Assembly: GCF_026229185.1 (NCBI RefSeq)
Contig: NZ_JAGGJA010000012.1
Span: 49,531-113,530, forward strand
Reading direction: 5' to 3'
Source: Fodinibius salsisoli
Lineage (GTDB): Bacteria > Bacteroidota > Rhodothermia > Balneolales > Balneolaceae
DNA: 64,000 bases
Every line of letters begins with the position of its first letter. The stretch's first letter is position 1. Under the pieces are notes generated by a model, which ran no database searches, was not told the origin of the DNA, and saw only the letters and a program-made list of their open reading frames with translations. Both the position numbers and the translations under genes were made by a program. Of this stretch, positions 25,124 to 33,961 are shown piece after piece.

Positions 25124-27916
25124 TTATAGCGAGAGCTTGGCCCCCAACTGTAAGGTAACGCCCGGCTTATAGCGGAAAGTTGTAGCAGGTCCCTGGGTGT
25201 ATTCGCGCTCTTGGTTTAAAAGGTTGCTCGCTTCTAAACTCAGATCTACTCTCCCCAGTGGATATTCAATTTTGGCACCCAAATCGTGGAACGGCTCTTC
25301 ATATTCATCATACTGCTGGCCGTTTTTGCCCACCGTGACGATACGCTCGCCAAAGGTGTTATAACTAAGAGAGAGATTCATATCCCACTTGGGTATCGTA
25401 TAGAAGGAGGAGACGTTGATAATGTAAGGAGACTGCCCTACCATGGGACGCGTTATATTTGCTACCCTGTTGGAAGCCTGGCTCCCCATATCAGTCTCAG
25501 AAAATATGTAGGAAGCATTGGCCACTACTTGCAGTCGATCGGTAATATTTTTACGCCCCTCTACTTCTACTCCAAATAAATCAGCTTCAGGAGCATTATC
25601 GTAAAATACCTCGTTGGCATCGGTCAACCGGTAAAAAAGCTCGATAGGATTCTCAAACTGCTTGTAAAAAGCGCTAAGTGCAAATAACTCTCCTCCGCTT
25701 GGATACGTCTCAAACCTAAGGTCGTAATTGGTAATGCGAGTTCTCTCCAGATCAGGATTGCCATAAATTCGCTGACCGCCAAAAAAATCAGCAAAGTTAA
25801 AGTTGGAGATCTCTCTGAATTCCGGACGTGCCAGTGTTCGCGAAAATGCTGCCCGCAAGTTGGTTCGGTCACTTACCTCATAAGTGACGTTTACCGCCGG
25901 CAGAAAGTCCGTATTATCTACCTCGGAAACTTCCTGGTATTCTCCATCCAAACTCAATGGTACCTCAATAGTTTGCACAGAATTTTCAATACGCCCCCCA
26001 ACCTCGAATGATAATCGATCGATAGCGTTCCACTGAGTGCTTATAAATCCGGCATAAATTGACTGGAATCCATCATACCAGTCTGATTGTGTTGTACCGA
26101 ACTGAGTCGTTTCAACCATTTCCAAGGTCCCGTTTTCAACCTGTTCGTCATTAAAAAGAACGTCTGGGGACTGAGTGGCCGTGGCTTCGTCAATGAAAGG
26201 TGCCACCTGGTCACGATAAGAAATTCGTCGAGCAGTAAACCGGCGATCTTTGAGTATCACATTCCCTCCTGTTGAAACGGAAAGAAAATCCGCCGGCTCA
26301 AATTTGTACTTCAATTTGGCAGCATAGTTATTGTCTTTTTGGTTAGAGAAAAAGTGCCCATTATTATCTCCAAAAGGTGCAAAGCTATACTCGTTACCAG
26401 AAAGGTTATATCGGGTAGTGCGCCTATCCGGTCGAATTCTCTTCGCACTGTTGAAGCTAACATTTGCGGTAAGAGTCGAAGACAAGAAGTTCTGAAAATA
26501 GGTCTCCATTTCCAGCGTATTGGAGAATACCGTACGGCGATCAAAGTTTAAAATCGTCAAACGGTTTACACCGTTTTGGTAAGGGCCCTGGATAATGCTT
26601 TTGGTGTCGCTGGTGGAGTTTGAATACAACGATTTAAGACCGATCTTGGTCACGGGTGATGGCTTAACAAAAATATTCAACATCCCACTTAGATCAGCAG
26701 ATATAACCCCTTCCGTCTGATTGTAATCCGTAAGGAAGTTGGGGGAACCCTCATTAAAGAACTGGATGAACCGCTGCACCTTATTGGGCTCAAGCTCGCG
26801 AGCATATTTGTAAGAAAAGTTACTGACTACCCCAATCGGCATCTTATCTTCATTAAATTGATTGGCATAGTTAACGCTGATGCTCTGCGATGGAATAGCA
26901 GATTGATTGGAGGAAATGCCCCAGCTGTTATGTAACCCATTCGCTACTTGCCCAGCATTCTGATCAGAAACTCGCTGACTATTCAATACAGAAGGCAGTT
27001 GTCGTTTCCCATTGTCATATCCCAGGAAATCTGTACTGCTCCCCCCGCTTGTAAGTGTATTTTCAAGCGTAGAAACCGTGTTATAGCTGGTGGAATAGCT
27101 TAACGTAAAGTTGCGCTCTTCCGGAAACTCACGCGTTGTTATTTGGACTGAGCCTCCGGAAAATTCAGCTGATTGGTCGGCCGTAAATGTCTTTTGAACG
27201 ATGATATTGCTGACCAGCCCACTACCAAACAAATCCATCGGCGCTTCTTTCTTATTAGGATTGGTAGAGGGTAGCTGAGAACCATTCAACTGAACATTAC
27301 TATATCGGTTACCGAGTCCACGAACAAATACATTTTTGCCATCCTGTACCGTGACACCCGTTACTCTTTTTATGGCTGATCCTACATCACCGTCGCCCAA
27401 TTTGGATATCTGTTGAGAAGACAACCCATCTTGCATGGGGACCGATTTACGTTGTATTGAAAGCAAGCCCGCCGAGCTACTTTGATCTGCGGTAGCTGTC
27501 ACAACCACTTCATCCATCCCAACAGTTTTGGGTTGCAAGGTTATGTTTACCGTTGTCGGAGAGCCGGCACTGACCTCAACCCCGGTAATGTTCTTCTTGT
27601 TATAAGATATGTAAGAAACAGTTACTGAATAAGTACCCGGCGTCAGGTTTCGAATCGCAAATTTACCATCCAAATCAGTTGCTGATCCTTTAGTGGTTCC
27701 TGTAATAGAAACATTAGCTCCGATAACCGTTTGGCCTGTTGCGGCGTCAATGACAGTTCCAACAATTTTACCTTTTTTACTATTATCGGAGGCGGGTTGG
27801 GCGTTTACATTAATTGCGACTGCAAGTAGCGAGGCAGCCATTAAATATCGAATTAGAAAGCGTAAATTATTCACGGTAAGTGTGCTGATTTTATTTTGTA
27901 GTTTATTCCTTAACAT
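25124..27916 (-). CDS. TonB-dependent receptor with carboxypeptidase-regulatory-like N-domain
   Basis: The 930-residue outer-membrane receptor has a signal peptide (ends near NAQ), then a CarboxypepD_reg-like domain (about 48-130; GKIVGTVIDAATGQTVIGANVSI ... ITLQPK). The TonB-box region is MDEVVVTATA and the plug is about 145-260 (VKRVTGV-like SAIKRVTGVTVQDGKNVFVRGLGNRYS). A barrel of about 22 strands follows, ending in QLGAKLSL. Such receptors import ligands too large or scarce for porins, using energy from TonB-ExbBD; an exb operon lies at 31.8-33.8 kb. The partner is the beta-helix lipoprotein downstream rather than a SusD protein, so polysaccharide uptake is not implied. The ligand is unknown. 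Several Met codons near the N-terminus leave the exact start open. Confidence 0.92.
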   Translation of the reverse strand: MLRNKLQNKISTLTVNNLRFLIRYLMAASLLAVAINVNAQPASDNSKKGKIVGTVIDAATGQTVIGANVSITGTTKGSATDLDGKFAIRNLTPGTYSVTVSYISYNKKNITGVEVSAGSPTTVNITLQPKTVGMDEVVVTATADQSSSAGLLSIQRKSVPMQDGLSSQQISKLGDGDVGSAIKRVTGVTVQDGKNVFVRGLGNRYSNVQLNGSQLPSTNPNKKEAPMDLFGSGLVSNIIVQKTFTADQSAEFSGGSVQITTREFPEERNFTLSYSTSYNTVSTLENTLTSGGSSTDFLGYDNGKRQLPSVLNSQRVSDQNAGQVANGLHNSWGISSNQSAIPSQSISVNYANQFNEDKMPIGVVSNFSYKYARELEPNKVQRFIQFFNEGSPNFLTDYNQTEGVISADLSGMLNIFVKPSPVTKIGLKSLYSNSTSDTKSIIQGPYQNGVNRLTILNFDRRTVFSNTLEMETYFQNFLSSTLTANVSFNSAKRIRPDRRTTRYNLSGNEYSFAPFGDNNGHFFSNQKDNNYAAKLKYKFEPADFLSVSTGGNVILKDRRFTARRISYRDQVAPFIDEATATQSPDVLFNDEQVENGTLEMVETTQFGTTQSDWYDGFQSIYAGFISTQWNAIDRLSFEVGGRIENSVQTIEVPLSLDGEYQEVSEVDNTDFLPAVNVTYEVSDRTNLRAAFSRTLARPEFREISNFNFADFFGGQRIYGNPDLERTRITNYDLRFETYPSGGELFALSAFYKQFENPIELFYRLTDANEVFYDNAPEADLFGVEVEGRKNITDRLQVVANASYIFSETDMGSQASNRVANITRPMVGQSPYIINVSSFYTIPKWDMNLSLSYNTFGERIVTVGKNGQQYDEYEEPFHDLGAKIEYPLGRVDLSLEASNLLNQEREYTQGPATTFRYKPGVTLQLGAKLSL

Positions 27917-28313
27917 GACATGTCAAGGATAGCACACTTAGATTTCAGAACTATTATGCAACCATTACGAATACATTATTCTAATTTTACCTTAATGTTA
28001 AGAGACCCCTCTTATCGCGGATAAATAAGCTTTTCCTACTTATCTATGTTAAACGCGGAGAATGAATTAGAAATTTAATTTTATGATAATGTCTCTCTCA
28101 AAGACCGTACAATCTGTTCAAACACGTTACGGATAATCAACCCAAGTACCATTAGGCAACCCATCCAAGAGCCTAAATTCCTTAGCCTCTTTCTCTTAGG
28201 GATATTTGGGGCATATAACTCCTAAATAAATAGCCGTCTACCTGTTCAACCTGAAAACGGCTGCTATCACGAAAAGATAAACCTATTTCGCCACTTATTT
28301 CTAAGCAGCAATG
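27917..28313. other. Intergenic region upstream of the receptor and downstream of ftsH
   Basis: No ORF is plausible here. The part nearest 27917 should hold the receptor promoter; I see no TAnnTTTG match on the minus strand and no riboswitch motif. A weak hairpin at 28232-28262 may be the ftsH terminator. A TTAACATTAA word near 27987-28000 could be a regulatory half-site but is not testable by eye. Confidence 0.5.
28232..28262 (-). terminator. Weak candidate ftsH terminator
   Basis: On the minus strand AGCCGT and ACGGCT form a six-bp stem around 19 bases, followed by ATTTATTT, 52 bases past the ftsH stop. The stem is short and the loop long. Confidence 0.35.
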
Positions 28314-30380
28314 TCATTCCTCTTTTTCAGAAGACGTATTTTTGGTTAGCTCATCATCCGAACTTTCTTCCAAAATTTCAGCATCGGAGACCTCATCATG
28401 ACCGTTAGATTTATTCGTATCACCCTCGTCATCAAAAATTCCTTCCGGATATTTCCCTTCGGGATGAGCCCCTAAAAGGTCTTTTAAGTCATTATGATCA
28501 ATGACTTCTTTATCCAACAACGTCTTGGCCATTTTCTCAAGCTGATCTTTATGCTTGGTCAACAAAGCCTTGGTTCTCTCATAATTGTGTTTGATAATAT
28601 CACTCACTGCATCATCGATGCGCTCTGCCGTTCGCTCGGAATATTTCTTATTAAACCCATAACTGTTTTCCGGGTTATTGGAATTTTTTAGCGACAGATA
28701 CCCCAATTCATCACTCATTCCGTATTCTGCCACCATAGCAAAGGCCATATTGGTAATGCGCTCCAGATCATTCTGAGCACCGGTAGAAATACGTCCAAAG
28801 ATGATCTCCTCTGCTATCCTTCCACCTAACAGAGCACAAATTTTATCATTAAGCTCTTCTGTGGTCATCAGGAAGCGATCTTCAAGTGGGGTTTGGAGGG
28901 TATAACCCAGTGCAGCAAGTCCACGGGGTACAATACTCACCTTTAGAACCGGATCGGTATGTTCAAGATACCAGCCAACTATTGCATGACCTGATTCATG
29001 GTAGGCCACTATTTCACGTTCTTTGGGACTAATGAGTTTATTTTTTTTCTCCAGTCCGGCGATAACCCGCTCAATAGAATCCTGGAAATCCTCCATCTCA
29101 ACTTTCTCCTTACCTCTGCGCGCAGCCATCAATGCCGCCTCATTACAGAGGTTAGCCAACTCCGCACCGGCAAAGCCGGGTGTTTGGGAAGCCAGAAGCT
29201 TTAAATCAATATCATCGGAGAGGATTAAGTTTCGGGCATGGACCTTCAGTACTTCTACACGCCCTCTCAGATCCGGCTTATCGATCAATATCTGACGATC
29301 AAAGCGACCAGGTCGTAACAGTGCCGAATCCAAAACGTCAGGCCGGTTGGTTGCCGCCATGATGATGACGCCCTTGTCGGTATTGAAGCCATCCATCTCA
29401 CTTAGAAGCTGATTGAGGGTATTTTCCCGCTCATCGTTTGATCCCATCATCGCTCCTTTACCCCGGCTTCTCCCAATGGCATCAATTTCATCAATAAAGA
29501 TAATACAGGGCGCTTTTTCTTTGGCCTGTTTAAACAGATCTCGTACACGGGCAGCCCCCACTCCTACAAACATCTCTACAAAATCAGAACCGCTTAAGCT
29601 AAAGAAAGGCACATCCGCTTCGCCCGCCGTAGCTTTAGCCAGTAATGTCTTACCAGTGCCCGGTGGGCCCACCAGGAGCACTCCTTTGGGTAAGGTACCG
29701 CCAAGCTTGGTAAACTTCTGGGGATTTCTCAGAAACTCTACCACTTCTTCTACTTCTCCTTTAGCCTCTTCAAGACCGGCTACATCCTTAAATGAAACTT
29801 CATTATTGGCCTGTTTATCGTAGAGCGAAGCTTTATTTTTACCGATATTAAGAACCTGCTGACCGGGATTCATGCGTCGGAAAATAAAAATCCAAAATAT
29901 GACGGCCAGTCCGATAGGAATTAACCATATCAGGATACCGCTGAACCAATCCTCTTCAATCTGCACATCGTAGGTCACCTCATTACGGTCAAGTATTGGC
30001 CGAATCTCATCCCCTTCCAGCATCGTTGTAGAAAACCGGTTGGTTTCAGGGCTGCTCCCAAACTGCCATTGCTCTTCCTCTTCGGCAGGCTTTACTATCC
30101 CTTCTTTGACCGCCTTTTCGGTGTATTCGCCACTGATGTAACTACCGTTTCTTATCGTAATTTGCTTCACATAGCCCTGTTCTACATACGACAAAAAAGT
30201 ACTGTACTTAATACGGGATCCACTTTCGGTATTCATAAAATATACCTGGATGCCCAACAGGGCCATCAGCAGAACTACATATATCCAAATCGGAAACTTT
30301 GGACTATCATCCTTCCCTTTGGAAGATCCTTTCTTATTCGATTGTTTTGGGGAAAAGTTTTCGTTCTTCGGCATGTACAA
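28314..30380 (-). CDS. ftsH: ATP-dependent zinc metalloprotease FtsH
   Basis: The 688-residue membrane AAA+ protease has two transmembrane helices ([20 protein letters not shown] near 30; [19 protein letters not shown] near 150) around a periplasmic domain. The AAA module has Walker A GPPGTGKT (~239), Walker [13 protein letters not shown] and the second region of homology [20 protein letters not shown]. The zinc protease site is [10 protein letters not shown] (~463). FtsH degrades unassembled membrane proteins and regulatory proteins. The acidic Ser/Glu-rich C-terminal tail is common in this phylum. Start ATG 30380 or 30374 (MPKNENFS) cannot be decided. Confidence 0.97.
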   Translation of the reverse strand: MYMPKNENFSPKQSNKKGSSKGKDDSPKFPIWIYVVLLMALLGIQVYFMNTESGSRIKYSTFLSYVEQGYVKQITIRNGSYISGEYTEKAVKEGIVKPAEEEEQWQFGSSPETNRFSTTMLEGDEIRPILDRNEVTYDVQIEEDWFSGILIWLIPIGLAVIFWIFIFRRMNPGQQVLNIGKNKASLYDKQANNEVSFKDVAGLEEAKGEVEEVVEFLRNPQKFTKLGGTLPKGVLLVGPPGTGKTLLAKATAGEADVPFFSLSGSDFVEMFVGVGAARVRDLFKQAKEKAPCIIFIDEIDAIGRSRGKGAMMGSNDERENTLNQLLSEMDGFNTDKGVIIMAATNRPDVLDSALLRPGRFDRQILIDKPDLRGRVEVLKVHARNLILSDDIDLKLLASQTPGFAGAELANLCNEAALMAARRGKEKVEMEDFQDSIERVIAGLEKKNKLISPKEREIVAYHESGHAIVGWYLEHTDPVLKVSIVPRGLAALGYTLQTPLEDRFLMTTEELNDKICALLGGRIAEEIIFGRISTGAQNDLERITNMAFAMVAEYGMSDELGYLSLKNSNNPENSYGFNKKYSERTAERIDDAVSDIIKHNYERTKALLTKHKDQLEKMAKTLLDKEVIDHNDLKDLLGAHPEGKYPEGIFDDEGDTNKSNGHDEVSDAEILEESSDDELTKNTSSEKEE

Positions 30381-30625
30381 ATTGTTAGCAGATTGATCTT
30401 ATCTATGGAATATACGGTAAATATTTAAAGCCTGCGTAATGGCACCCTCAATTTACTTTTATAAGATAAGAAGAATAATAAATGGTTTAGTTAAAACTCA
30501 TTGCTAAGTTGAGAATAGCTTTCAGTTACCATAACCTTAACTGGCGCTGGCAAGACAATTAACATTTATTTTAACGCTTTAACTGCTGCAGATATTTCAT
30601 TAAGTGTGCATTTGATGAGCTGATT

Positions 30626-31669
30626 TTAGTCTTTAGTGTTTCCCCTTTCATCAAAGACAGCGACGCCCCCTTCTGCTTGTTGCATCCGGATGCCTTCGTC
30701 CTGTTCAGTAATTTTACCTATGACGGTAAAGTCACTAAAAATATCGGCCAGTGTTTCTACCTGTTGCTCAGGCAAAGTAAACATAAGCTCATAATCCTCT
30801 CCCCCATATAGGGCATATTTATCAACATCTTCTTTCATTTCATCAGCAACCGTCCTTGTTTCAAGGGCTATAGGCAGTGCGGCCTGATAGAAATAAGCTC
30901 CAACCTCCGAGGCTTCGCTGATATTACGAATTTCACTTAGCAAACCCTGAGTTAAATCAATCATAGATGTGGGTAGAATATCAGCATCCGCTAATTGTTC
31001 GACAAAATCTTTTCTGGCTATGGGCACTAACTGGCGTTTTACAACCTGTTCATAGTCCTCGAGATCTGGCTGAAACGCTTGCTGTTTATTCTGTTCTTCC
31101 CAGAACCGTTTTTCACGCATTAAAATTCGTAACCCTGCTGCTGCACCTCCCAGATCACCGGTAATACAAATGGCATCACCAAGCTGAGCTCCTTTACGAT
31201 AAATCACATTTTCTTCAGCAACAGACCCATAACAACTAATACTAATGTTCAAGAGCTGATGGGAAGCGGCGAGATCTCCCCCAACAATCTGAATATCATA
31301 GTCTTTACCCGCTGCTCCTATCCCCCGGTAAATTTCTTTCAGCATATCAACGGATAACTTATTGGGTACCGAAAGGTTGACCAGTACTGTTTGAGGGGTT
31401 CCATTCATTGCATAGATATCGCTTACAGCAGCTGTAGCAATTTTATATCCCAAATGATGCAGGGGCACATAGGTTAAGTCGAAATCTACCCCCTCCATAA
31501 AACTCTCTGAGCTCAATAGCTGTAAGCCTTCCGTTGGTTTTACAACGGCACTATCATCGCCATGCCCCTGTACAACAAAGTCATGGCTGACCGAGCCTTG
31601 CTCCATCAACTCTTCAATAAGTTCACCGCGACCCAATGATTGTATTGTCCTAAAAGATTCGTTATCCAT
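30626..31669 (-). CDS. thiL: Thiamine-monophosphate kinase
   Basis: The 347-residue enzyme of the PurM/ThiL superfamily phosphorylates thiamine monophosphate to the active diphosphate cofactor. Seen are the N-terminal metal/ATP segment GHGDDSAVV, ESFMEGVDFDL, AVSDIYAMNGTP, IVGGDLAAS and the C-terminal ALYGGEDYELMFTL. The usual Mg-binding motif MIDISDGL appears as MIDLTQGL, an unusual change of Ser-Asp to Thr-Gln. Length matches ThiL (about 330-350). It stands alone between ftsH and the exb operon. Thiamine diphosphate is needed by the fused 2-oxoglutarate dehydrogenase elsewhere in the window. Confidence 0.94.
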   Translation of the reverse strand: MDNESFRTIQSLGRGELIEELMEQGSVSHDFVVQGHGDDSAVVKPTEGLQLLSSESFMEGVDFDLTYVPLHHLGYKIATAAVSDIYAMNGTPQTVLVNLSVPNKLSVDMLKEIYRGIGAAGKDYDIQIVGGDLAASHQLLNISISCYGSVAEENVIYRKGAQLGDAICITGDLGGAAAGLRILMREKRFWEEQNKQQAFQPDLEDYEQVVKRQLVPIARKDFVEQLADADILPTSMIDLTQGLLSEIRNISEASEVGAYFYQAALPIALETRTVADEMKEDVDKYALYGGEDYELMFTLPEQQVETLADIFSDFTVIGKITEQDEGIRMQQAEGGVAVFDERGNTKD

Positions 31670-31687
31670 AATTTAATTCAATAATAA

Positions 31688-31721
31688 AAAAGGCAGGTAC
31701 ACAAAAGTGTACTTGCCTTTT
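31688..31721 (-). terminator. Terminator of the exb operon
   Basis: A 15-bp stem with one mismatch (AAAAGGCAGGTACAC with GTGTACTTGCCTTTT) and a four-base loop lies 40 bases past the last exbD stop. Minus-strand readout ends in a T-run. Confidence 0.88.
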
Positions 31722-31760
31722 CCTTTTATAGAAAGTTATATATTTCTAAAATAATACTGC

Positions 31761-32213
31761 TTAGTTATTAACCTCCTGCTTGGTGGAGTAATTGATCCTG
31801 AGCGTACCTGCTTCACGAAGTTCTTCCTGGACGTCTGTGACAACGCCAAACTCCGATTCATCATTGACTCGTAAAGAAACAATAAGCTTAGGCTGCTCTT
31901 TGTATTTATCATACATAAGATTCCGAATCGCGCCAATATCTTCAATCAAAGCATCGTCGATTTGTACGCGGGTTGGACCGGTTTGGTTGCCTTGCTGTTT
32001 TTCAGGACCAATGTAGATATAACTAATCAGTCGTTTTTGCTCAATTTTCTCAATATTTTCTGCCTGAGCGAAGTTAATCTGGACTTGCAAATTAACCTCA
32101 CGCAATACCGTCGTCACCATAAAAAAGATGAGCAACATAAAGACTACATCAGGCATGGCCGATGTCGGTACGTCCTGACTTGTCTTAGCAGATTTTTTTT
32201 CAAAATGTGCCAT
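31761..32213 (-). CDS. ExbD/TolR-type biopolymer transport protein (copy 2)
   Basis: The 150-residue protein has a short cytoplasmic N-terminus and one transmembrane helix (VFMLLIFFMVTTVL) preceded by the conserved aspartate in MPDVVFMLL. That aspartate is the proton-carrying residue in ExbD/TolR. A periplasmic domain of about 110 residues follows. It is the last gene of the operon ExbB, small membrane protein, ExbD, ExbD. Paired ExbD paralogues are common in Bacteroidota and may form mixed assemblies with the ExbB pentamer. They drive TonB-dependent uptake or cell-envelope functions. Confidence 0.93.
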   Translation of the reverse strand: MAHFEKKSAKTSQDVPTSAMPDVVFMLLIFFMVTTVLREVNLQVQINFAQAENIEKIEQKRLISYIYIGPEKQQGNQTGPTRVQIDDALIEDIGAIRNLMYDKYKEQPKLIVSLRVNDESEFGVVTDVQEELREAGTLRINYSTKQEVNN

Positions 32214-32222
32214 AATTAAACC

Positions 32223-32768
32223 TTATCCCTCGTCTGGTTCTGCGATTGAAATTTTCTTGGGATAAATATCCTGCACCTGCTGCTGGCGTTCCCCTTCATC
32301 CTCAAGTTGACTGTAGGGAACTCCAAATTCAGACTGTGATGCCTGATTACGAAGTTCAGCATATGCTCCCATCACCTCATCCAACATATTGATATATGTT
32401 TTATAGGGTGTCTGGCGCTGAGTTTTAATAGAAACAATCGCTTTATCCGGCGAATCAGAAAGATTAGGATCCTGTCCCCTGTTGGTTACAAAATCTTTAA
32501 TCGTCTGCTTTACTTCGGATATTGGCGTTGGCTCATCATCAATCATAACCAAACCCTGAACATTCACAAGAATGTTGAGCAAATTACGCTCTTTAATGGG
32601 TGGTGGGTCCTGATTTTCCTCAGGTGCAGGCGGCAATTGCAAACCGATACCTGTATCAACATCAATCGTCGTAACCAGCAGAAAGAAAATCAGCAGCAGA
32701 AAGGCGATATCCGCCATTCCCGCGCCCCCTACTTCGGGGTCCTCACGCTGTCTATTTTTATTAAACAT
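32223..32768 (-). CDS. ExbD/TolR-type biopolymer transport protein (copy 1)
   Basis: The 181-residue ExbD paralogue has the membrane helix motif MADIAFLLLIFFLLVTTID with the conserved Asp. The periplasmic domain is larger than in copy 2 and begins with a Pro-rich stretch (LPPAPEENQDPPPIKERN). Residues about 55-125 carry the ExbD fold pattern (LLNILVNVQGLVMIDDEP). It is 9 bases upstream of copy 2 and 18 bases downstream of the small membrane protein, so all four genes form one transcript. The C-terminal extension (QVQDIYPKKISIAEPDEG) is absent from copy 2. Confidence 0.93.
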   Translation of the reverse strand: MFNKNRQREDPEVGGAGMADIAFLLLIFFLLVTTIDVDTGIGLQLPPAPEENQDPPPIKERNLLNILVNVQGLVMIDDEPTPISEVKQTIKDFVTNRGQDPNLSDSPDKAIVSIKTQRQTPYKTYINMLDEVMGAYAELRNQASQSEFGVPYSQLEDEGERQQQVQDIYPKKISIAEPDEG

Positions 32769-32786
32769 AAATTTACCACCTAAGTG

Positions 32787-33056
32787 TTATAAATTAAACG
32801 TTCCTCTCAAGCCGGTTAAAAAGACCAGTAAGATCATCGCTGCGATCATAAAGATCATGGTTGCCACTCCGGCTTGGGTGACATCCCCAAAAACACCGTA
32901 TGCTACTGCAAACACGGCAAAGGGCACCAACATGGTCACAATCTTTTTAACGTCTTGTTTACCTTTTATAAGGCTTTGGATACCAGAAATCAGCATTCCT
33001 ATAATACCAAGTCCGATTAACCCCAAGCCTAATCCTATTGCTATAGTTACAATCAT
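32787..33056 (-). CDS. Small membrane protein of the exb operon (unknown function)
   Basis: The 89-residue protein is almost wholly hydrophobic, with three predicted helices: IAIGLGLGLIGLGIIGMLI, MLVPFAVFAVAYGVF and ATMIFMIAAMILLVFLTGL. They are joined by a basic loop (KGKQDVKK). I do not recognise a named family. Its fixed place between ExbB and ExbD suggests a role in the energy-transducing complex. It has no charged membrane residue that would mark it as a proton channel. It is 39 bases after exbB. Confidence 0.85.
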   Translation of the reverse strand: MIVTIAIGLGLGLIGLGIIGMLISGIQSLIKGKQDVKKIVTMLVPFAVFAVAYGVFGDVTQAGVATMIFMIAAMILLVFLTGLRGTFNL

Positions 33057-33095
33057 AATAATGAATTAAGAATTAGAATTTAATAAGAGGTTAAT

Positions 33096-33809
33096 TTACT
33101 CTTCATTAGGAGTTTCTGGCGCTACTTGCTTCCCATCCTTAAGCATAACAATAGAATCGATGAGCGTAATGGAACTTTCTTCCATTTCGGAAATAATACG
33201 ATCAATTTTAGACACGCAGTAGTTATAACCGATCTGCAGAATAATACCCGCGAGAAGGCCACCTGCTGTCGTCAAGAGAGCTACTTTAATACCACCGGCT
33301 ACCAGTGTAGGAGAAATATCGCCAGCTTGCTCAATGGCATCGAAAGCCTGAATCATACCAACTACGGTACCGAGGAATCCGAGCAGCGGGGCAATAGCAA
33401 TAAAGAGCGATAGCCAGACGAGCCCTCGTTCCAGAAAACTCATTTCGATAGAACCATAGGCTGATATGGCTTTTTCTGCGGCCTCAATGCCTTCATCCAC
33501 ACGCATTAAGCCTGCCTGAAAAACAGAAGCAACGGGGCCTCGTGTTTCCGCACACAATTGCCGTGCTGCAGGTACGCCACCTTCATCCAGTGCTTCCTGA
33601 ACGTCAACGACAAATTTTCGAGTATCGATATCAGCTAAGTTTAAGGTAATTATACGCTCCAGGAAGATAGCTAAACCAAGAATAAGAGCGACAAGGACTG
33701 GCCACATGAACCCACCCTCGTTACCTTCATTAAATTTTTCGACAATTATATTAAAAAATCCTTGGTCTGCTCCTGCTTGAAGGAAAAAGAGAGTTATTGA
33801 CGTTATCAT
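33096..33809 (-). CDS. exbB: ExbB/TolQ/MotA-family proton channel protein
   Basis: The 237-residue inner-membrane protein has three transmembrane helices: FMWPVLVALILGLAIFLERII; LVWLSLFIAIAPLLGFLGTVVGMI; and VALLTTAGGLLAGIILQIGYN. The signature LGFLGTVVGMIQAFDAI and the Thr pair TTAGGL line the ExbB proton path. It opens the operon ExbB, small protein, ExbD, ExbD, which powers TonB-dependent receptors such as the one at 25.1-27.9 kb. No tonB gene is in the window. A gliding or TolQ-like role cannot be excluded by sequence alone. Confidence 0.93.
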   Translation of the reverse strand: MITSITLFFLQAGADQGFFNIIVEKFNEGNEGGFMWPVLVALILGLAIFLERIITLNLADIDTRKFVVDVQEALDEGGVPAARQLCAETRGPVASVFQAGLMRVDEGIEAAEKAISAYGSIEMSFLERGLVWLSLFIAIAPLLGFLGTVVGMIQAFDAIEQAGDISPTLVAGGIKVALLTTAGGLLAGIILQIGYNYCVSKIDRIISEMEESSITLIDSIVMLKDGKQVAPETPNEE

Positions 33810-33961
33810 ACGATTACTCCAGTTAAATTATATTAGTTATCTGTTATAAATGGGCTCACAAAGATGGAAAATTATAGATTAATTTATTTAAAATGTCAAA
33901 GGAAGGAAACATATTTTATAAATTTTACCCTTCCAGCACATTTTGCTAAATAAACCACCCA

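Noticed and set aside
27917..28313. Riboswitch upstream of the TonB receptor (cobalamin type)
   Set aside because: No B12-box or pseudoknot elements could be recognised on the minus strand.
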